Assembly: GCA_945859605.1 (NCBI GenBank)
Contig: OX243824.1
Location: forward strand, 25,062,814-25,126,813
From: Lumbricus rubellus
Lineage: Eukaryota; Annelida; Clitellata; Crassiclitellata; Lumbricidae
Direction of reading: 5' to 3'
Length of the DNA: 64,000 nucleotides
Below, piece by piece: positions 63,041 through 64,000 of this stretch (position 1 is its first letter; the number at the start of each line of letters is the position of its first letter). The notes under the pieces are model-generated. The model ran no database searches, had not been told where the DNA came from, and was given only the letters and a program-made list of their open reading frames with translations. Made by a program: the position numbers and the translations under genes.

Positions 63041-64000
63041 TATGTTATGAAAATCTATTATAGCGCCCAAACAATAACCTCACCAAGGCACTCGTGTGCA
63101 ATGTGCATGTGTGTATATGTGTGTTTGTGTGTATGTGCATGTGTGTTTCTTCTCTCGAGCTTCTCGCACTGGAGGATCCACTGAATGGTCACTACTGTGT
63201 GCGGCACTGTTTAGTGTTTAAGCTTCAAATTATGGCACAGTAATTGCATTACGTATCTATTCATGTGAATGACGTGAACAGTTGCTATAGCGCATTTTAT
63301 TTATCTCGCATATGTATTGCGTTCACATTCATTGAACAACCTTACGAAACACGTTCAAGCTTGCTACAACACAATAATAGTAGTAGGCCTACGTGTGTGT
63401 GTGTGTGTGTGTGTGCGTGTGTGTGTGTGTGTGTGTGTTTCTGAGTAGTCGACGAATTATCGACTCACATCTCGTCAAATTTCTAAACACTGTATGCTCG
63501 AAGGCGCAGGCCAGCTCCTCATTTACAAGTAATGCTTTATATCGTACGTTGTGCCCAATCATGGTGCACTTTTGCGTGCATGTGGGGGAGTCACTATTCT
63601 AGCACCTTTTCAACGTTGGCAAGGAACAATGAGCTCTGGTGAAAAACTTGACAAAAACACGCACAGACATGCTGGTAAGTATCGATTGGAGGCAAGCTTG
63701 TTTCAAGCATGTTTCCTGATTAAATAGTGATGTCTGGATAGATGTCTTTAACAGGTAACAGAACATTAGGCTTACCTCCCTCCCCGGTACATTGCCTCTG
63801 CCATTGCTCCCTGCCACTACCCCTGCCAATACCCCTTGCCATTAACCCTGCCATTACCCCTCCCATGCTATGATGTATCTTTAAAAGTGTTAGATTGTCT
63901 CAAATGAAGTAAGGTGATAAAAATCACACAAATAATCTCCGAGACGACTGGGACTTCCACTATGCACCTCTGAGACAGCATGGACCTGCCTAGGTATCAC
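63041..64000. other. Intergenic with (GT)n and degenerate CCCTGCCATTA repeats
   Basis: (GT)n at 63392-63438. A fragment resembling the SINE A 3' part (CTCGCATATGTATTGCG, CACGTTCAAGCTTGCTAC) lies at 63310-63370. 63778-63866 has about eight diverged CCCTGCCATTAC units. No gene was recognised. Confidence 0.55.

Overview
The window is eukaryotic, animal genomic DNA: spliced genes with GT-AG introns, very long microsatellites, and dense, nested transposable elements. The SDCCAG8-like gene, the family 92 glycosyltransferase gene and a Gmr1-type LTR retrotransposon (a group described from deuterostomes) together suggest a marine invertebrate deuterostome such as an echinoderm or hemichordate. The recurring short palindromes TAGGCCTA and TACATGTA are a conspicuous compositional signature. 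The species assignment is inference.

Three host genes can be supported. (1) A minus-strand gene read from 31792 down to 12280 in twelve proposed exons with phase-compatible junctions encodes a long coiled-coil protein whose central and C-terminal exons match the centrosomal/ciliary protein SDCCAG8. Its last exon(s) were not found. (2) A plus-strand, three-exon gene (34347-39474) encodes a type II membrane glycosyltransferase of family GT92. It is divergent from SDCCAG8, and a roughly 517-bp (TCC)n tract lies between the two. (3) A plus-strand gene at 53141-54223 encodes a second Golgi-type, GT-A-like glycosyltransferase.

Layout. 1-468: GACA/GAGA satellite. 469-703: hAT MITE. About 1509-4455: relic of a pogo-like transposon holding a double palindrome. 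5157-5631: (AGT)n facing (ACT)n. 5640-8726: tandem array of five 5'-truncated non-LTR retrotransposon copies, each ending in an (AAT)n tail. 8727-10440: a second GACA/GATA satellite with higher-order structure. 10498-10795: tRNA-derived SINE. 12280-31792: SDCCAG8-like gene with introns full of hAT and mariner elements, including a three-deep nest at 21765-23673. 34347-39474: GT92 gene with a piggyBac-type MITE in intron 2. 39586-42700: nested repeats and a truncated LINE. 42911-50540: a nearly intact LTR retrotransposon on the minus strand, with integrase encoded before reverse transcriptase, 5-bp target duplication, tRNA-Leu primer site and a -1 frameshift heptamer; its 3' LTR was later hit by a 705-bp DNA transposon. 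53141-54223: glycosyltransferase. 55506-63100: gypsy RNase H relic, (AGGG)n tract, mariner relic, hAT MITEs and SINEs.

The two most unusual structures are these. First, SDCCAG8 intron 3 begins with 32 tandem 24-bp units that each carry a splice donor. The array stays in frame with exon 3 and ends in a stop codon directly followed by AATAAA, which suggests an alternative short isoform with an octapeptide-repeat tail. Second, the retrotransposon has Ty3/gypsy-like enzymes in Ty1/copia-like order. Homology calls were made by eye, without database searches.
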